A stretch of 64,000 nt of DNA from Adenanthera pavonina (taxonomy: Eukaryota; Streptophyta; Magnoliopsida; Fabales; Fabaceae). Each line of letters begins with the position of its first letter. The stretch's first letter is position 1. Positions 34,431 through 47,329 of this stretch are shown piece after piece. The notes under the pieces are model-generated. The model was not told where the DNA came from, did not search any database, and was given only the letters and a program-made list of their open reading frames with translations. The DNA lies in NCBI GenBank assembly GCA_026686845.1, contig JAIVEN010000015.1, positions 23,231,501 through 23,295,500 of the forward strand, written 5' to 3'. A program made the position numbers and the translations under genes.

Positions 34431-37400
34431 CTGACAAAACTAATAGAGTTAGCTAACAATTGAAAGAAAACAAGAAATCATCACAAAAAAGACACTTACC
34501 ATGATGGAGAGAAGGAATAACATAAAAAAGGTTTGCTTGCGTAGCCTTGTCTGATTTAGGTCTCTCTTGAACACTTATGTCACTTGTTTCTTTAGTCGTC
34601 TACATATAGAAGAAATTAAAAAATTAACTATAGTTTATTTGGTTCCTTCTTTTAAAATGTACTGTTGTTTACAACTATCTGAAAGGTCAACAAACATGAT
34701 TACTCTTTTGGATTCCAACTCAAATGGAGTTGCTGTTGGTGACATATCTGTGGCAGGAACTTCTTCAACAATTTCCTCTGTTGCTTCCTTAGTACTCTAA
34801 CAAACACAAACATATGAACATTCTAGTTGTAATATTGTTTATGTCATTAATAAGCTTGTTTCAGTTTGAGAGTGATGGTTTGCCCATCTCTTCTATAATG
34901 ATGAATTAGAGAAAAGGGTAATGAGCTTACATGTGCAGAATATTTTCCGGACAGATTAACAAATGGTCCTGTGTGTTGCTTTCTTGAATCAGAACTAGCT
35001 GATTGAACTTCTATTATGGCATCCTCTATTGCATAATTCTCTTGAAGACCTTGTTTCATTGTCTCTGTGATACTTTGAGTAATCTGAAAAAACAGAAATA
35101 AGTTGTTGTTTGGCTGCTGCATGTGCATCAAAGTACCCTTAACTTTTGCAGCATTATGTTAGACAATAAAAAAAGTATACATTAATTTCATGAGGAATTT
35201 TAATTTCATTTTCTATTATCTTCAGAAATATATACCAAGTACGAATATGCAACAAGAGTTAGTCTTAACCGTTAATAGTCATATTTTTTATATATTATCA
35301 AAGATTAAAACGATCATCATCAACACACACAAACACTTATTACATTTGAAGTTGTAGCCATTGATAACTCTGGAGCAAGAACTATTCTAGCAACTTCCTT
35401 CCGGCTGGTTTCTAAGTTCTGAGTAATACGAAAGATAAAAGTTAATTAATTAAAAATCACTAATTCAATGTATTTATTTCTTTATTCACTAATCAACTCT
35501 TTTTCTAATAACATTTAGATATAAATTGGTTAAGGTAGTTTGATATAAAATAAATAATATCATTGTCAGTATTGATTTGTCGTCCCATAAGATAATGAAT
35601 AATTTGCATATAGCTTAAGTGATCATCTAAAATTTTTTTTTGTATAATTTCTGTAAAAATTCATGGTTCTCAATTACTGTTGTGAAAGCACTCAAACGTT
35701 TGTTTGTAAATTTTGAATTAGATAATGATTTTGCCCTTGGTGATATCTCTGAAATTAAAAGCCTTCGACAGTTCCTTAGGTGTTTCGTTAATGCTCTAAA
35801 AAGCAGTACAACATATATATATATATAATGAGGATAATGAACTTACCCTTGCAATAACCGATGATACTCTAGATTGCTTCATTAACTCTGATTCAGTTGA
35901 CTGAATTGCCATTGTTGCTTCCTCTGATGCATCATGCTCTTGAAAGCCCTGTTCCACTGTTCCTTTCATACTAGCATCCTAAAATAATGAAGAAAAAGTT
36001 GCTCTTTAACTAATTTTGCATTTCCAATTATACTTTAAAGTTATAAAACATTATGACATCACAAAAAAGTATACATTTGTTTGATGAGGGATTGGTTTCA
36101 CTTTCTGCTTCTCCAAATGTGAATTGATCTATCAAATTTTGTTTAGTCTTTGGTTATTCATCTACCAACTGTTATAACAAGTATACTTATATATGCATTA
36201 AAGTAAGTCCTCTTTTTCCTCAAAGTTTGACCCATATTCAAATCCATCTGATAGGTCATAATAAAGAGTTTTTCATGAGGTGGGATATATGAAGAGTTTG
36301 AAGATGACATCACCTCAAAATTAGGTGAAGCTGTTCTTGCTGGTAACTTTGATACAAGAGCTACTTTGCCAACTTCCTTCTCTGTTTCTTCATATATCTG
36401 AGTCATAACAAAAGATATAACTAAGTAGTTCACTAATAATATATTAAAAAGGACATATCACTCTAATCAATAACCAGTGAAAACTCTTCTTGCAGAGGAG
36501 TAATTAATGCTGTCGATGAGTTCCTTGGTCCTAAATCAGCCAATAGAGTTGCTGCCACTACATCCTCTGAGGTAGGACCCTCTTTGACTCTTTCTTTCAG
36601 TATGGCATTAATACTCTGAAAAACACAAAATAGTAGTAAGATATCATATTTTGCAATGATGCACCTTCAAAATTACTAATCTACTTTGTATGTCATAACG
36701 CACATCATCATCAAATGGTATATTGATTTGATGAGAAGCTTCAATGGTTGTCTTCGTTTCTCCGAGATCTTGATGTTGGAGTTGTGCAGTTGTTTCACTT
36801 ATTATGTGTTCATCCTCCAACTCCTATTTTAAAATATTTAATAATTGTCACAAGACTATTAGTATTTAACTATTTTGGATTTTGGATGCAAACTTGTTAT
36901 TAAATTGAAAAGAGACAAATAATCTATAGTCATACATGTAGAGATATCCTTATCAATTTTGATTTGGCCACCAAAGTCTCTGATGCTTGTTTCTCTAATG
37001 CTGGAGTAGTATCTTTGGCTTGAATTTCCATTAATGTTCCCTTCGTACCCTACAACATCAGAAACATACATTTTGTTACTGCTTTTGTTTCTTTTTTCCT
37101 CGATGTACACATAACTCTAAATCTTTAAACAACTCTCAACAACATATCTTTGATATAGCTAATGAGGAATTTCAAAATCTTTACTAGCTTTAGATTTCTG
37201 AATGGGTTTGAGTTATTATCTTAGCTTCATGACCAGGAGCAGCTAGTTAATTAAACATTTATTTTGAATATCCTGTGTGAAACCAAATAATGACTAACGT
37301 AATAATCTTAGTCATCTGACATATTGCGTTGGCGCCTTCTGTTAAAAATCACTTTTTTTTCCTACTATTATGAAAGCTCAATGACATATGATGCCTAAGC

Positions 37401-40400
37401 TATCAATTTCCTTTCCTAGCTTCCAATTAATATGTACTAATAAAATCTCTATGTGCCAATATGTAATACGCGCAATATTGCCTAGAGCTTGTGAATTCAT
37501 AATCAAATCATGATGATACCATTGCTGATATTTTTGAAATGGAAACTTCTTCAATAATTTTCTTCGTTGCTTCCTTGAAATTCTGACCAACACCCGAAGA
37601 AATAAGTTAGATGTAAACATGTAAGTCTCTCAAAAAGTTAAATTCATTAGTAAAAGAGAAGACAAAAAATATTTTGTTGGTTGGTTTATTGAAATTGGTC
37701 ATCAGATTCACTAGTTCCAACATTTATATACGAGTGATGAGAAGTGAATGGGATTTGTTTGTTCTTCTACTGCTTAGTTAGTCCATATACCTCTTCTACG
37801 TTAGGTAAAGCGCATGTCAGCTCTGGTGTTTGCATTTCTTGCTCCCTTTTGGCTTCTCCCATATGTGTCATTGCTTCACCAGTATTGGAATGTGTAGAAT
37901 GTTGCTCCTTTCCTTGATTTTCAGAATCTAGAACGATATTAGAATGTGCAGATTGTAGCTCCTTTGTTGCTGCTTCATTTTCTGAATCAGGATTTTCAAG
38001 CATTACAAGGAGTAGAAAAGCAGTTTTTTGCAATATTACACTAGGTTGAGTGGATCTCATTTACATAGATTTTCTAAAGATGAGTCACACTGACTTGTGA
38101 TCAGTATGACTTCCTACATTTTTTGTATTAATGATTAATATATGCAAAAACTAGCAATTACATATTAAATGATGACTAAGTTTTCATGATTCATACCTCC
38201 ATATCTGGGACAATAAAACACTTCAAAATTGGGCACAGATAGAAAATGGATCCTCCCACAAATGGTTGTGAGTTTGGGCAGGTCTATGAGTCTTAAATAT
38301 GATAGATTTGGGAACACATTCTCCATCACCATCTCTTGTGTGTCATCTTGTTGGAATCTGAATACTTCCTCGAGCATAGAAGCTGCTTCAATTTCCAACA
38401 TCTCCAGTTTTGGAAGAATACCAGATGTTGAAATCGAGAAAAGGGATCTCATCTTGTAACAGTGATAAATGCGAATTTGTTCTAACATTGGGAAGCATAA
38501 TTGATGCCAATGATCATCTACACGTCTTTCACAATCATCCTCAATGATGTGAACCAAGTCTCTGCAGTCAATTACCTCTAAGTAGGTCAACCGTGGTAGG
38601 CTTTTCAACGTTGAAGTAGAAAGGATAGCTGTAAGCTCATCACATCCACTGATTACTACGACCTCCAAATTGCGTAGGCTCAAAATATTATTGGGGTCCT
38701 TATATATATGCCTCAACTCACGTAAATATTTCAACCTCATGGATTGTAAGCTTAATGTCATCTGTCCTTCACTTTCAATTCCTTCGACATTAAAAATCTC
38801 TTTTATTTCATCCGAGTTCCCTACTTCAAGACTTGTCAGGTTTTGCATATCCATAATCATTTTCTTCAAGGCCTACCAAACATAATTCAATTCCAAATTT
38901 GTATTTTTAATCAAAAGTTCCAAGAAAATAAACAAATTAAGCAATACATGTAAGACAATAAGTAAAAGTGTTACCTCTCGAGTTTCCAACGTTGGTTGTC
39001 TTCCTTGTAAACAAGCCATCAAATTTGAACAACGTCTTCTGATCAACTCCTGACAAAAGGGTCAAATGTTATTGGTCTAACAAAAATCAGAGCAATCAAT
39101 CCTATCCGTGTAAGACAATAAGTAAAAGTGTTACCTGATATCCAGTTTCTAAATTTAGCTGTCTTCCTTGTAAACAAACCATCAAATCTGGGAAAGGTCT
39201 CATCATCAACTGCCAACAACTCATCAAAGTAACATTATGTAGAGATGGCCACAGTACATAATTTTTGGCACACATGCTTATAATTTTGGGTACACGTATG
39301 AGGGATAATATTTCCAAAGCCGGGAGTTCAATAGGAACCACAGTATTTGCATGATTGTATCCCCCAAAAACATATTTTAGGCCAAAAGCTCCTTCGATGT
39401 CTATACTTTTTAATTTTTCAAGACCTCCTGAAGAAGTGGATGGGAATAAAAACTCCAGTTTGCTGCAATTCCTGACGTTGATCTCCTCTAGTTTTGGGAA
39501 AATGGAACTGTAATTGATATGATCATAATCCTCTCCCTCGTTTGATAATATGTGCTTCAATTCATCGCACCAGGAAATTTTCAACTTCTCCAACATTATG
39601 ACTGTGGCAATAGATATAGTGAATAATGACTTTAGTTTTGAACAGTTATAAAGGTCCATCTCCTTTATAGTTTGTAACTTCAGTGGTTGTCTTAAAAGAC
39701 ACTCAGCTGCGTGAAATGCTTCTATCCCTTTCATTGATGTACATAATTTCTGCAAACAAAAACTTTTCTTATAATAACTCAAATAATTAACTTGTATCAT
39801 CTAATGCTGTCCCAAAAACATTATTGTTGAATAAAAAGAATATTTAGTGCATTAAAATGTCACAGTTCAAATACTATTTGCATATATGAATGCTAGAGAA
39901 TATCAATTTCTCAGGTTGACTTTAATTTATCGAAATCAGGATGTTAGAAAAATTGTTATTAAATTTAGTGTAATTACGATATTAATTTCTTAAGTGCATG
40001 GCTGACTTCCATACTACTGTTTATGCCATTTTATTTGTTATATTAAGGTTTTTTATACATATCAATAAAATCATTAAATAACTTATAGGTTATACTATAA
40101 TTTAATGATATTTTACCAAATATCTTTGAATTAAAAGAATAATTGTTACTCCATCAACTATTATTTTTAATTAAGGATAAGATAATAAAAAAGATAATTA
40201 ATGTTTCATTAGTAATGAAAATGATAGATAAATTAAAACACTTGAAATTTTTTAAAATAACAAATAAATGGATCAGAGAGAGTAATAAGTTGTAGTGGTT
40301 AAAAAAAATTGGGTAAACAAGTTTTGAACACAAACACAGACTCTCATAATGTTACCAAGCAAAACTTTAAATTCTTCAACAAGGTGCATTCCCAAAATTT

Positions 40401-43400
40401 AATTACAACCATTTCTAATCTATCATATTTGTTTTGTTTGTAATGGCTTAAAATGTTTAACCAACTAGTTTCTAGCAATTCACTCTAACATGCGTCCATT
40501 GTACTGATATGATCAATCATTCATGTGTTACCATTATTCTTATGACTTTTTTTTTTTAAAAGAAATTCTTCATAACCAAAATACCAAATTACACTTCCAA
40601 TCAATCAAGCAATTGATAATTGTTCTATATCATCTCTCTAATTTTCAATAAATTTCTTCGAAAAACATTTTGGTAGAACCTAAAAAATTCACATGCCATT
40701 CTTCTACCTTTCCTAAAATTCAATTTTAATTAATCAAATATAACTTTTTTTGGTAGAAAATAAAAGTAAAAAAATGTGAAAAAAAAACCCATGAACAAAG
40801 AGTGAGGCAAGGATAGCATACCTGTGAGTTTTCATGGTGTTGCAATGTATGATTGGAAACTACAATGCCAACGTCCTTAGTTGTGGGGAGCAAAAAACAT
40901 CCATGAGCCCAAGCGAAAGCACGTGTCTTGGAGTTTGCATGTTTCTTCTTTGAATCATCTCGAAGTATGCTAATCAAACTTGGAGCTTCATCAAGTTGGA
41001 TTTCAACCAAAGAGGGGAGCATAATCTCTTGTTTCAGATCATGGTCTTCATCTCGATATTCACCGAAGATATATTCCAGCTTCATACATTTTCTTATAAT
41101 TACAGCTTCCAAAGAGGAAAAGTCTCCAGCAAAAAGGAGTGGCGATATCCATTCTAATTCTACACAAGTTTCAATTCGAAGAGATTTTAATTTTGGAAAC
41201 AATATGCCATAACTCTTTTGTTTATCAACAACCCCCATTTCCTCTTTTGAACTCTCATATGTGATTATGCTTTTCAGCCTTTCACAGTTTATGATTATTA
41301 ATTCTTCCAATCGTTCTAGAGTTTGAGCAACAGATGGTTGAAAAAGTGATGATTGAAACATTGGACAATTATGCAGCTCCAAGGTCTTCAGATAAGGTAG
41401 ATTGAGATTTCCATCAGAGAAGATGTTGTGCAGTTTCCCACAGTCTCGTAAAATTAGAATCTGCAGCTGGTTGAGAAAGTTAGAAGGCATAGGACCCTGA
41501 CATAATTCTTTAACATTCACATGATACAAATGGAGCTCGACCAACTTGGAGAAGACTGTCACATCATAATCAATGCTAGTATGGATGAGGCACTCTATGT
41601 CATCCATATAATACAAATAAAGTTTCATTAAATCATTCAAGCTTCCATCTTTGATAGGAACAATGTCAGGGATAAGACTTTTCCATTCTTTCTCTCTCAT
41701 TTCTCCAAATTCAAGAACCTCTGCTCTTCCCACAAGGTGCCTAAACATGGCATCTGAGATTAAATTTCTTACATGTTTTGTATTGAAGCACTTTAATAGG
41801 CCATTATCAACACCCTTAAAACAATCAAGTCCAGAACAAGCTATAAAATACATTTGCAATTCAGGAAGAGATGTACCATGAGCAACTTCATCCATATTTT
41901 CTCTATCACTTTCTGGCTTCCAATTTTCAACATTATTATTCTCAACAAAATACAATTCTTCCAACTGTGAGCATCTTTTAATCACTTCAAAAGGATTATG
42001 CCTTTCAATTTTACACTTTCTCAACCCCAACAATCTCAACTTATTTAGTTCCCTTATTTCAATAGGCAATTCAATGATTAAACAATTTTCCAATTCAAGA
42101 GTCTCAAGACTTTGTAGATTTCTCAAAACAGAGAGGTCATCTAGTTTCCAACCGTTAAGAATCACAGTTCGGATATTCTTTAATGAAAGAAGTGACTCTG
42201 ACAATAATAGAGGGAAATGTTTTTTATCATGCTTACAAAGTAAAAACATAACTTTGAGCATTGTCATCCCAGAAAAGAATGCATCTGGGTTTTTCTCCAA
42301 AACCTTTCCATTTATCCAAAGAAATATTATCTCAAGTTTTGTACCATCAAACTGATCAGGAAAATCATCAATAATCCAGAACAGAAACCGCTTGTTCGCT
42401 TTTAAAGTTATTACTGAATCCATAATCACTTGAATATCTTCCTTTGCTATTCGTAAGGCCATATCACGAACCAAGTCATCCATTTTTACACAATCCTTCT
42501 CAACCTTCAACAACGAAGAGGCTATGAGTTCATTTTTTACCCCAAGTGCTTGCCTTTTCGATTTATAATATTTGTCAACATCCCCGAAAATTCCTGCCCC
42601 TATACCAAGTCTAATGAAAAGGTTTATTGGAATTTCATAATTTTCTGGGAAAAGTGAACACAATAAAAAGAGCTTTCTAGCTTTTTCATTCCTTAAATTC
42701 TTGTAACTTAAGCTCAAGCAGTTATAAACCTCCATCAAATCTTCATCAACATCATCCAATGCCTCTGAATTTCGTATGGTTGTCAAAGCTAGCTTCCATT
42801 CACCCGTGGGCCAATTTTTTAATGTGTTTGCTAATGCTACAATCACAACAGGTAATCCTCCACACTTCTTCACAATATCTAGTGCCATTCTCTCCAAATC
42901 ACTGCTAAATGAGTTGTCATTTCTTATAGCATGTATCAAAAAAAGATTCAATGCATCCTTATAGTTCAATGTCTCTAGGCGAATTGTTCGTTGGCATCCC
43001 ATTGCTCCACAAACGTTTGAATTGCGAGTGGTTACCAAAACACAACATTCCCTATGTTCATTGCTAGAGGGAATCCCTATGTCTCTAAGATTGAGCTTTT
43101 CCCACACATCATCTAGAATTATAAGTATTTTTTCTTTATTTTCAGAAATTTTGGACCACAAAAGTTCTGAATGGTCTGCTTCCCTTTTATCCTCTAAAGG
43201 CAGACCTAATTGCCTTGCAATGCCAGCTTGAATCTTTCTTATATTTGGAGGAATAGACACGGTAGTAAAGATGACTTTCTGGAATGTTTTGGATTCTTCA
43301 ACTTGTTTGCCCACTTGTGTTGCCAATGTGGTTTTACCCATTCCCCCCATTCCTTGTAATCCAATCATGTAGTAATTTTCATCTTCTAAAGCCATCACTA

Positions 43401-43869
43401 GTTCTTTGAATTTCAACTTTCTACTCTCAAAATCAATAAAGTCTTGTGAAGTATGGTATTTTATGCCTGGAAGTTCAGCTGGACGTGCCACTCTGTTGAA
43501 GTCACATCTCTTTATTAAATTTGTAGCAGCATTTGTCATTCTTGCCAACTTCTTACCTCGTTGGTATTGCCAAATACAATTAGGACACCAACCATAAAGC
43601 CATTTCTTTTTCATTTTAGGGTCCTCTTGAATGAGAGAATCGGCTTCATCTGTCCATTGCTTAACTCCATCCTCAATATGAATCTCATTCCTTTTCTTGG
43701 CTTCATCAATATCTTTTTGCACCTCCCTTCGTTTTGCAGATAGTATATTCTTTTCCGTTTCAAAGTTCTGAAAATAACTATTGAAACAACATAAGTATTG
43801 AACTTCTTTTATTGCTTCATCCACCAATTTCTGGGCAAGATTTGTTGCAACACTTTCAACACCGTTCAT
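33910..43869 (-). CDS. CC-NB-ARC-LRR immune receptor with a C-terminal exon array and extra domain
   Basis: This is an intracellular NLR of the RPS2/RPS5/At4g27190 type. Exon 1 (43869-40822) encodes residues 1-1016. The coiled-coil region spans about 25-165 and lacks an EDVID motif, as is usual in this clade. Motifs are P-loop GMGGMGKTT (173-181), kinase 2 ILIILDDVW (248-256), RNBS-B CCVLVTTRN (275-283), GLPL CGGLPVVIVALA (336-347), RNBS-D LFLLCSLFPENYEIP (about 400) and the MHD position reading MDD (463-465). LRRs follow and continue in exons 39749-39135, 39049-38975 and 38872-38197. Later exons, with GT-AG ends and consistent phase, are 37981-37791, 37582-37520, 37049-36936, 36823-36677 (left end uncertain), 36615-36475, 36397-36314, 36128-36075, 35978-35847, 35418-35344, 35083-34931, 34796-34704, 34599-34500 and 34430-33910. 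The sum is about 2,090 residues. A CCTTGTCAG just before the start codon suggests a 5' UTR intron. Exons 1-4 are certain. The rest is my splice reading and needs transcripts. Confidence 0.85.
34704..37582 (-). repeat. Tandemly duplicated small-exon array inside the NLR gene
   Basis: The array holds at least three recurring exon classes. Class A: SMKGTVEQGFQEHDASEEAT (35978-35847), SITETMKQGLQENYAIEDA (35083-34931) and SINAILKERVKEGPTSEDV (36615-36475), with 37049-36936 more distant. Class B: NFKEATKKIIEEV (37582-37520) and STKEATEEIVEEV (34796-34704). Class B': YEETEKEVGKVAL (36397-36314) and NLETSRKEVARIVL (35418-35344). A short class C ends PHQTN or PHEIN before GTATAC (36128-36075, 35212-35181), with HQIN at about 36745. 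The repeat spacing is roughly 0.6-1.0 kb. Encoded sequence is acidic, Glu/Ser/Thr-rich and probably extended or helical. Confidence 0.65.
35718..35795 (-). pseudogene. Dead exon unit within the NLR exon array
   Basis: A good acceptor (CTGCTTTTTAG) is followed by SINETPKELSKAFNFRDITK, similar to the class B exons. The frame then meets a stop codon (35718-35720) before any GT donor. If included, it would truncate the protein. It is presumably skipped. Confidence 0.45.
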
Positions 43870-44131
43870 TTTCTGACAAGGATATAAGATTAGTGGTAAA
43901 AAAAAAAAGCTATGAGATTCCTGTTAGACTTTATCTGATTATCTACTTTTGAAATAACAATAATAAAAGTTTTGTTTTCATTAATGATATGATATCAACT
44001 CAAATACTTGATGAGTATAATTATATTCACTATTTCTTTTTTTTAGGGGGTGGGGGGTTATCATATCTAGCATGTTTGAGCATATTTCAGACCTATTTCA
44101 TCCATTCTAACTAAGTGTAATTAGCACTATG

Positions 44132-46488
44132 TGTAGCACCGGAGAAAACAAAATGGAGGAAAGCTCAAGTTGGAGATAGAGGCGCTTGGAGCCGCGGCGA
44201 GCAAGCAAAACCTGGTATAAACCAGAATCAGTTTGGATGATGAAACATAAAAGAAACAGAGGGAGAAAGAAGAAGCTCTGTTAGGGTTCATATAATCTAA
44301 CATTTGGGAGTGATTTTCAGCCTCTAGGAGCTTGGATCTTGGTTGGTTAATGATCTCTACTCCTTCCTCTCCATTTTTTTTCGGTTTTAAGTTGGGATTT
44401 TTTGGGTATATGTTGAGATTTTTGGTTTTGACTGAAATCCACTGATTAAAATGGATAAAATGGGATTAATTAAGTGTGTTTTGGTATTTATGATGCTTGG
44501 GTGTGAGTTTTAGAAGGAGTATACATGATTTGAGTTTAACCTTAGGTTGAAATTGTTAGAAGGAGTATGGAATCCGAAATTTATGTAGTTGAGTAGAGTT
44601 TAAATAGTCTTTAAGAGCTTAATGATGTATGAAAATGATATTGGAACCTTGGGTTAGGCCTAAATAGTCAAATTGTGATGTTTGGTTAAGTGGTATATTG
44701 TGTTAATTGAGATATTATGGTATTGTGAAGATTATTTTTTTGACTGAAAGGAGTACCAATGGTGTTAGACAACCCAAGAAGCTCATAGAATCGCGTGTGT
44801 GTGGTATTGATAACTAGAGATAACCGGGTGTTTGTATTGTTTGTATGGTATGTATTTTATGTTAGTATATATATGTATATATATACATGTTTTCATTCAT
44901 GCCATGATATTGATATGTGTGTGTGTATGGTTTGTCTATATATCGTGGTATGCATACAGCTAGACATATAGAGAATGATGATTATGATGATGATAAGAGA
45001 GATGATGATGATGATGTAACATTACATGATGCATAGCACGACATTGAGATCATGATGATGATAATGATTATATGATGATATGACATGAGCATCATCACAT
45101 GACATTGTGAGATATATGGTGGATTGGGTGGTTGTGATGATATGATATATAATTAGGGAAAATAAGAATGGGATCCTTGTCGCTTAATCCTCTCCTATGA
45201 CTAGGAGAGTCAGGTGGCAGTGGATTGCACCTTCCTTAAATCACCACCAATTTGAGGTGGTCCAAGGGAAGGAGAGCCACAGTCCGAGCATTAGTGTTAC
45301 CTTTGGCTGGGTGTACTAGTGTAAGGTGAGCTTGGTGATGTCCCGAAATCAGTCTTCACCGACTATTGGAAAGAAATTACCTATATGAAATGTCATGTTA
45401 TGACGACAGCTCGTGGTTCTAGCTGTGTATGAGGGAGACATGCATTCCATTTTATATTGCATTCATGAGATTGTATAAGTTATATATATATATGTATATA
45501 GTTGTCCTCGGTTATTGAGACATTGTCTCATACCCCTTTCCTATGAACTAACATTTTAGGTGAAGATTCTGGCACTAGTCTGGGGAAGGCGAGGGAGTAG
45601 AATACCAGATGTGGGAATACCAAATCTATGTAGTGTATGCATGAAATGTCTATGTATGTTGTGTTAAGTAGGATAGTGTGTTGCAATGGACGTGAGAATT
45701 GGGATAATTGTAAAGATGTTTGGATGTATATGTATGTTATGTTATAGATGTGGATTGGTGTTGAATGTGATGCATTATGATGTATGTATGGATCGAGATG
45801 TTGTCGAGTTAGTATGGTAGTGTATGTGACCCTAAAGGGAGTTTTAGGCCAAGTATGTGAGTTTTGAACCTATAGTCCACTTTGTCAATTGGAGGTTCAA
45901 GGGAGTCAAATATTAAAGGAGTGGTTTTTTTAAGGTGAAATCGGGCAAGTTAGTTAAGTGGATTAGGACCTGTATGAATGGTTTCTGAGTGCCCATTTGC
46001 CTTTGGAGGCAATTGGAGAAGGTAAGTGATGAGTTTTGGTTAAAAGTGGCCAAAATGGTATCAGGTGTCCAAAATCTCCATACAAAGATGGATTGAAGTG
46101 AATTTGGTGTCCATGGTTAGATTGAGATAAGATTTACTTGTAAGAATTGAAATCAGGTCAATCAAAGGTTAGAGCATAAAGTTATGCGTATCGGAAGTTC
46201 ACCCCAGAAGTTGAATTTTGCTAATATGGCATTAGCAAGGGGGTATCACAGCACTAGGAAGCTAAGTCGTGGCACCAGTGAATCTGAGGGCACCAAAGCC
46301 AAGGCGATACTATAGCAGCCGTGACCCTACACATTGTTCTGACTATTTTGGTGTTTCTAGAGGTGTTTTATGGCATTTTCAGCTACTTTGATGTTTTAGA
46401 AGGTAAATATGAGATGTTTGCACTATGTCTCATTCGTTTTTTAAGTATTTGGTCAAGACAGGAGGTTGTTTTTGGATAAGGTGTTACA
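44132..46488 (+). mobile_element. Large LTR (probably solo), family 2, copy 1
   Basis: It opens with TGTAGCACC (a one-base variant of TGTAACACC) and closes with GGTGTTACA (46480-46488), the inverted termini of chromovirus-type LTRs. About 2.36 kb. Matching blocks in the copy ending at 50547 include GTGGTTCTAGCTGTGTAT versus CATGGTTCTAGCTATGTAT, and TGTCCAAAATCTCCATAC versus TGTTCAAAATCTCCATAC. A GAT-rich microsatellite lies near 44970-45090. No polyprotein is present. The flanks CTATG and AAGGA do not match, so no target duplication is visible. The left end is 263 bp upstream of the NLR start codon. Confidence 0.65.
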
Positions 46489-47329
46489 AAGGATCTACAA
46501 ATTTCATATTTTGAGTTTCTTATTTTTTTCAACATTAACGTGGTCAAAATTAGGCTCAAAGTGTCTGGATGTACATGGGTGACAAGCAGGAAGCATATGA
46601 TAACCAAAAATTAAAATGTGTTCTCAACTGGCACAAGGTCAAGTTCAATCGGCATTGGGTTAACTCGTGCACCCAGCACCAATTCTAGGTCATACAATGC
46701 TATTTCTGATCATGGGAACATGATTTTTCATGATTTAATTATTGAAACACCACATTTTGACCCTAAAACACCATGATTTTGATATATCTCTTCCCCTAAC
46801 AACATTGGAGGCAATTTTTGGATAGATTGGAGGCACAAAGAGAGGCTCTAAGTGAGAGAGAAGGTGCAAGTTGCTTTCATGGATTCCATGCTTTTAATGA
46901 TTAAGTTGTTGTGCTTTTAATTCATGTTTAATTGGCTAAACTATCTAGAACCTAGGTTTCCTATTAAGCTAATTATGATTTGATGTTTTTGAAACACTTG
47001 ATGATTGATTTTATTATTTGCTTCAATTTATTCAATTTAGTTTATATTTTTTGTACACTTGTCTTATCAACTTATAAATTATATTTATGTGCTTTGGATT
47101 GAACTTGGAAAAAGGAATTCAAAATAAATCTTTGATTGAATAGCATAGGATTGATTATATTGAATCAACTTGTGCCTAGAATAAGAATATACCTAAGAAC
47201 CCTACATAGTCCTAACAAAACAGAGCATTAACAATCCGTGTAACTTAAATTCAAATCCATAAGAAATCCAAGAATCAATTTGGCCATGTGTAGGAACTAC
47301 CATATTTGAATTTGAGTGTGGGATGACCT
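46489..47329. other. Stretch between the two family 2 LTRs; no gene seen
   Basis: No primer-binding site follows the LTR end at 46488 and no conserved retroelement domain is visible. So this does not look like the internal part of one element bounded by both LTRs. Confidence 0.4.

Noticed and set aside
40726..40821. C-terminal part of the long NLR open frame, ending in a hydrophobic tail
   Set aside because: A good donor (ACAG|GTATGC at 40822/40821) and an in-frame LRR exon at 39749 show that this tail is intron read-through, not a membrane anchor.
44970..45110. Candidate CRISPR-like or satellite array (ATGATGATGAT)
   Set aside because: It is an irregular GAT microsatellite inside a plant LTR, with no spacer/repeat structure.
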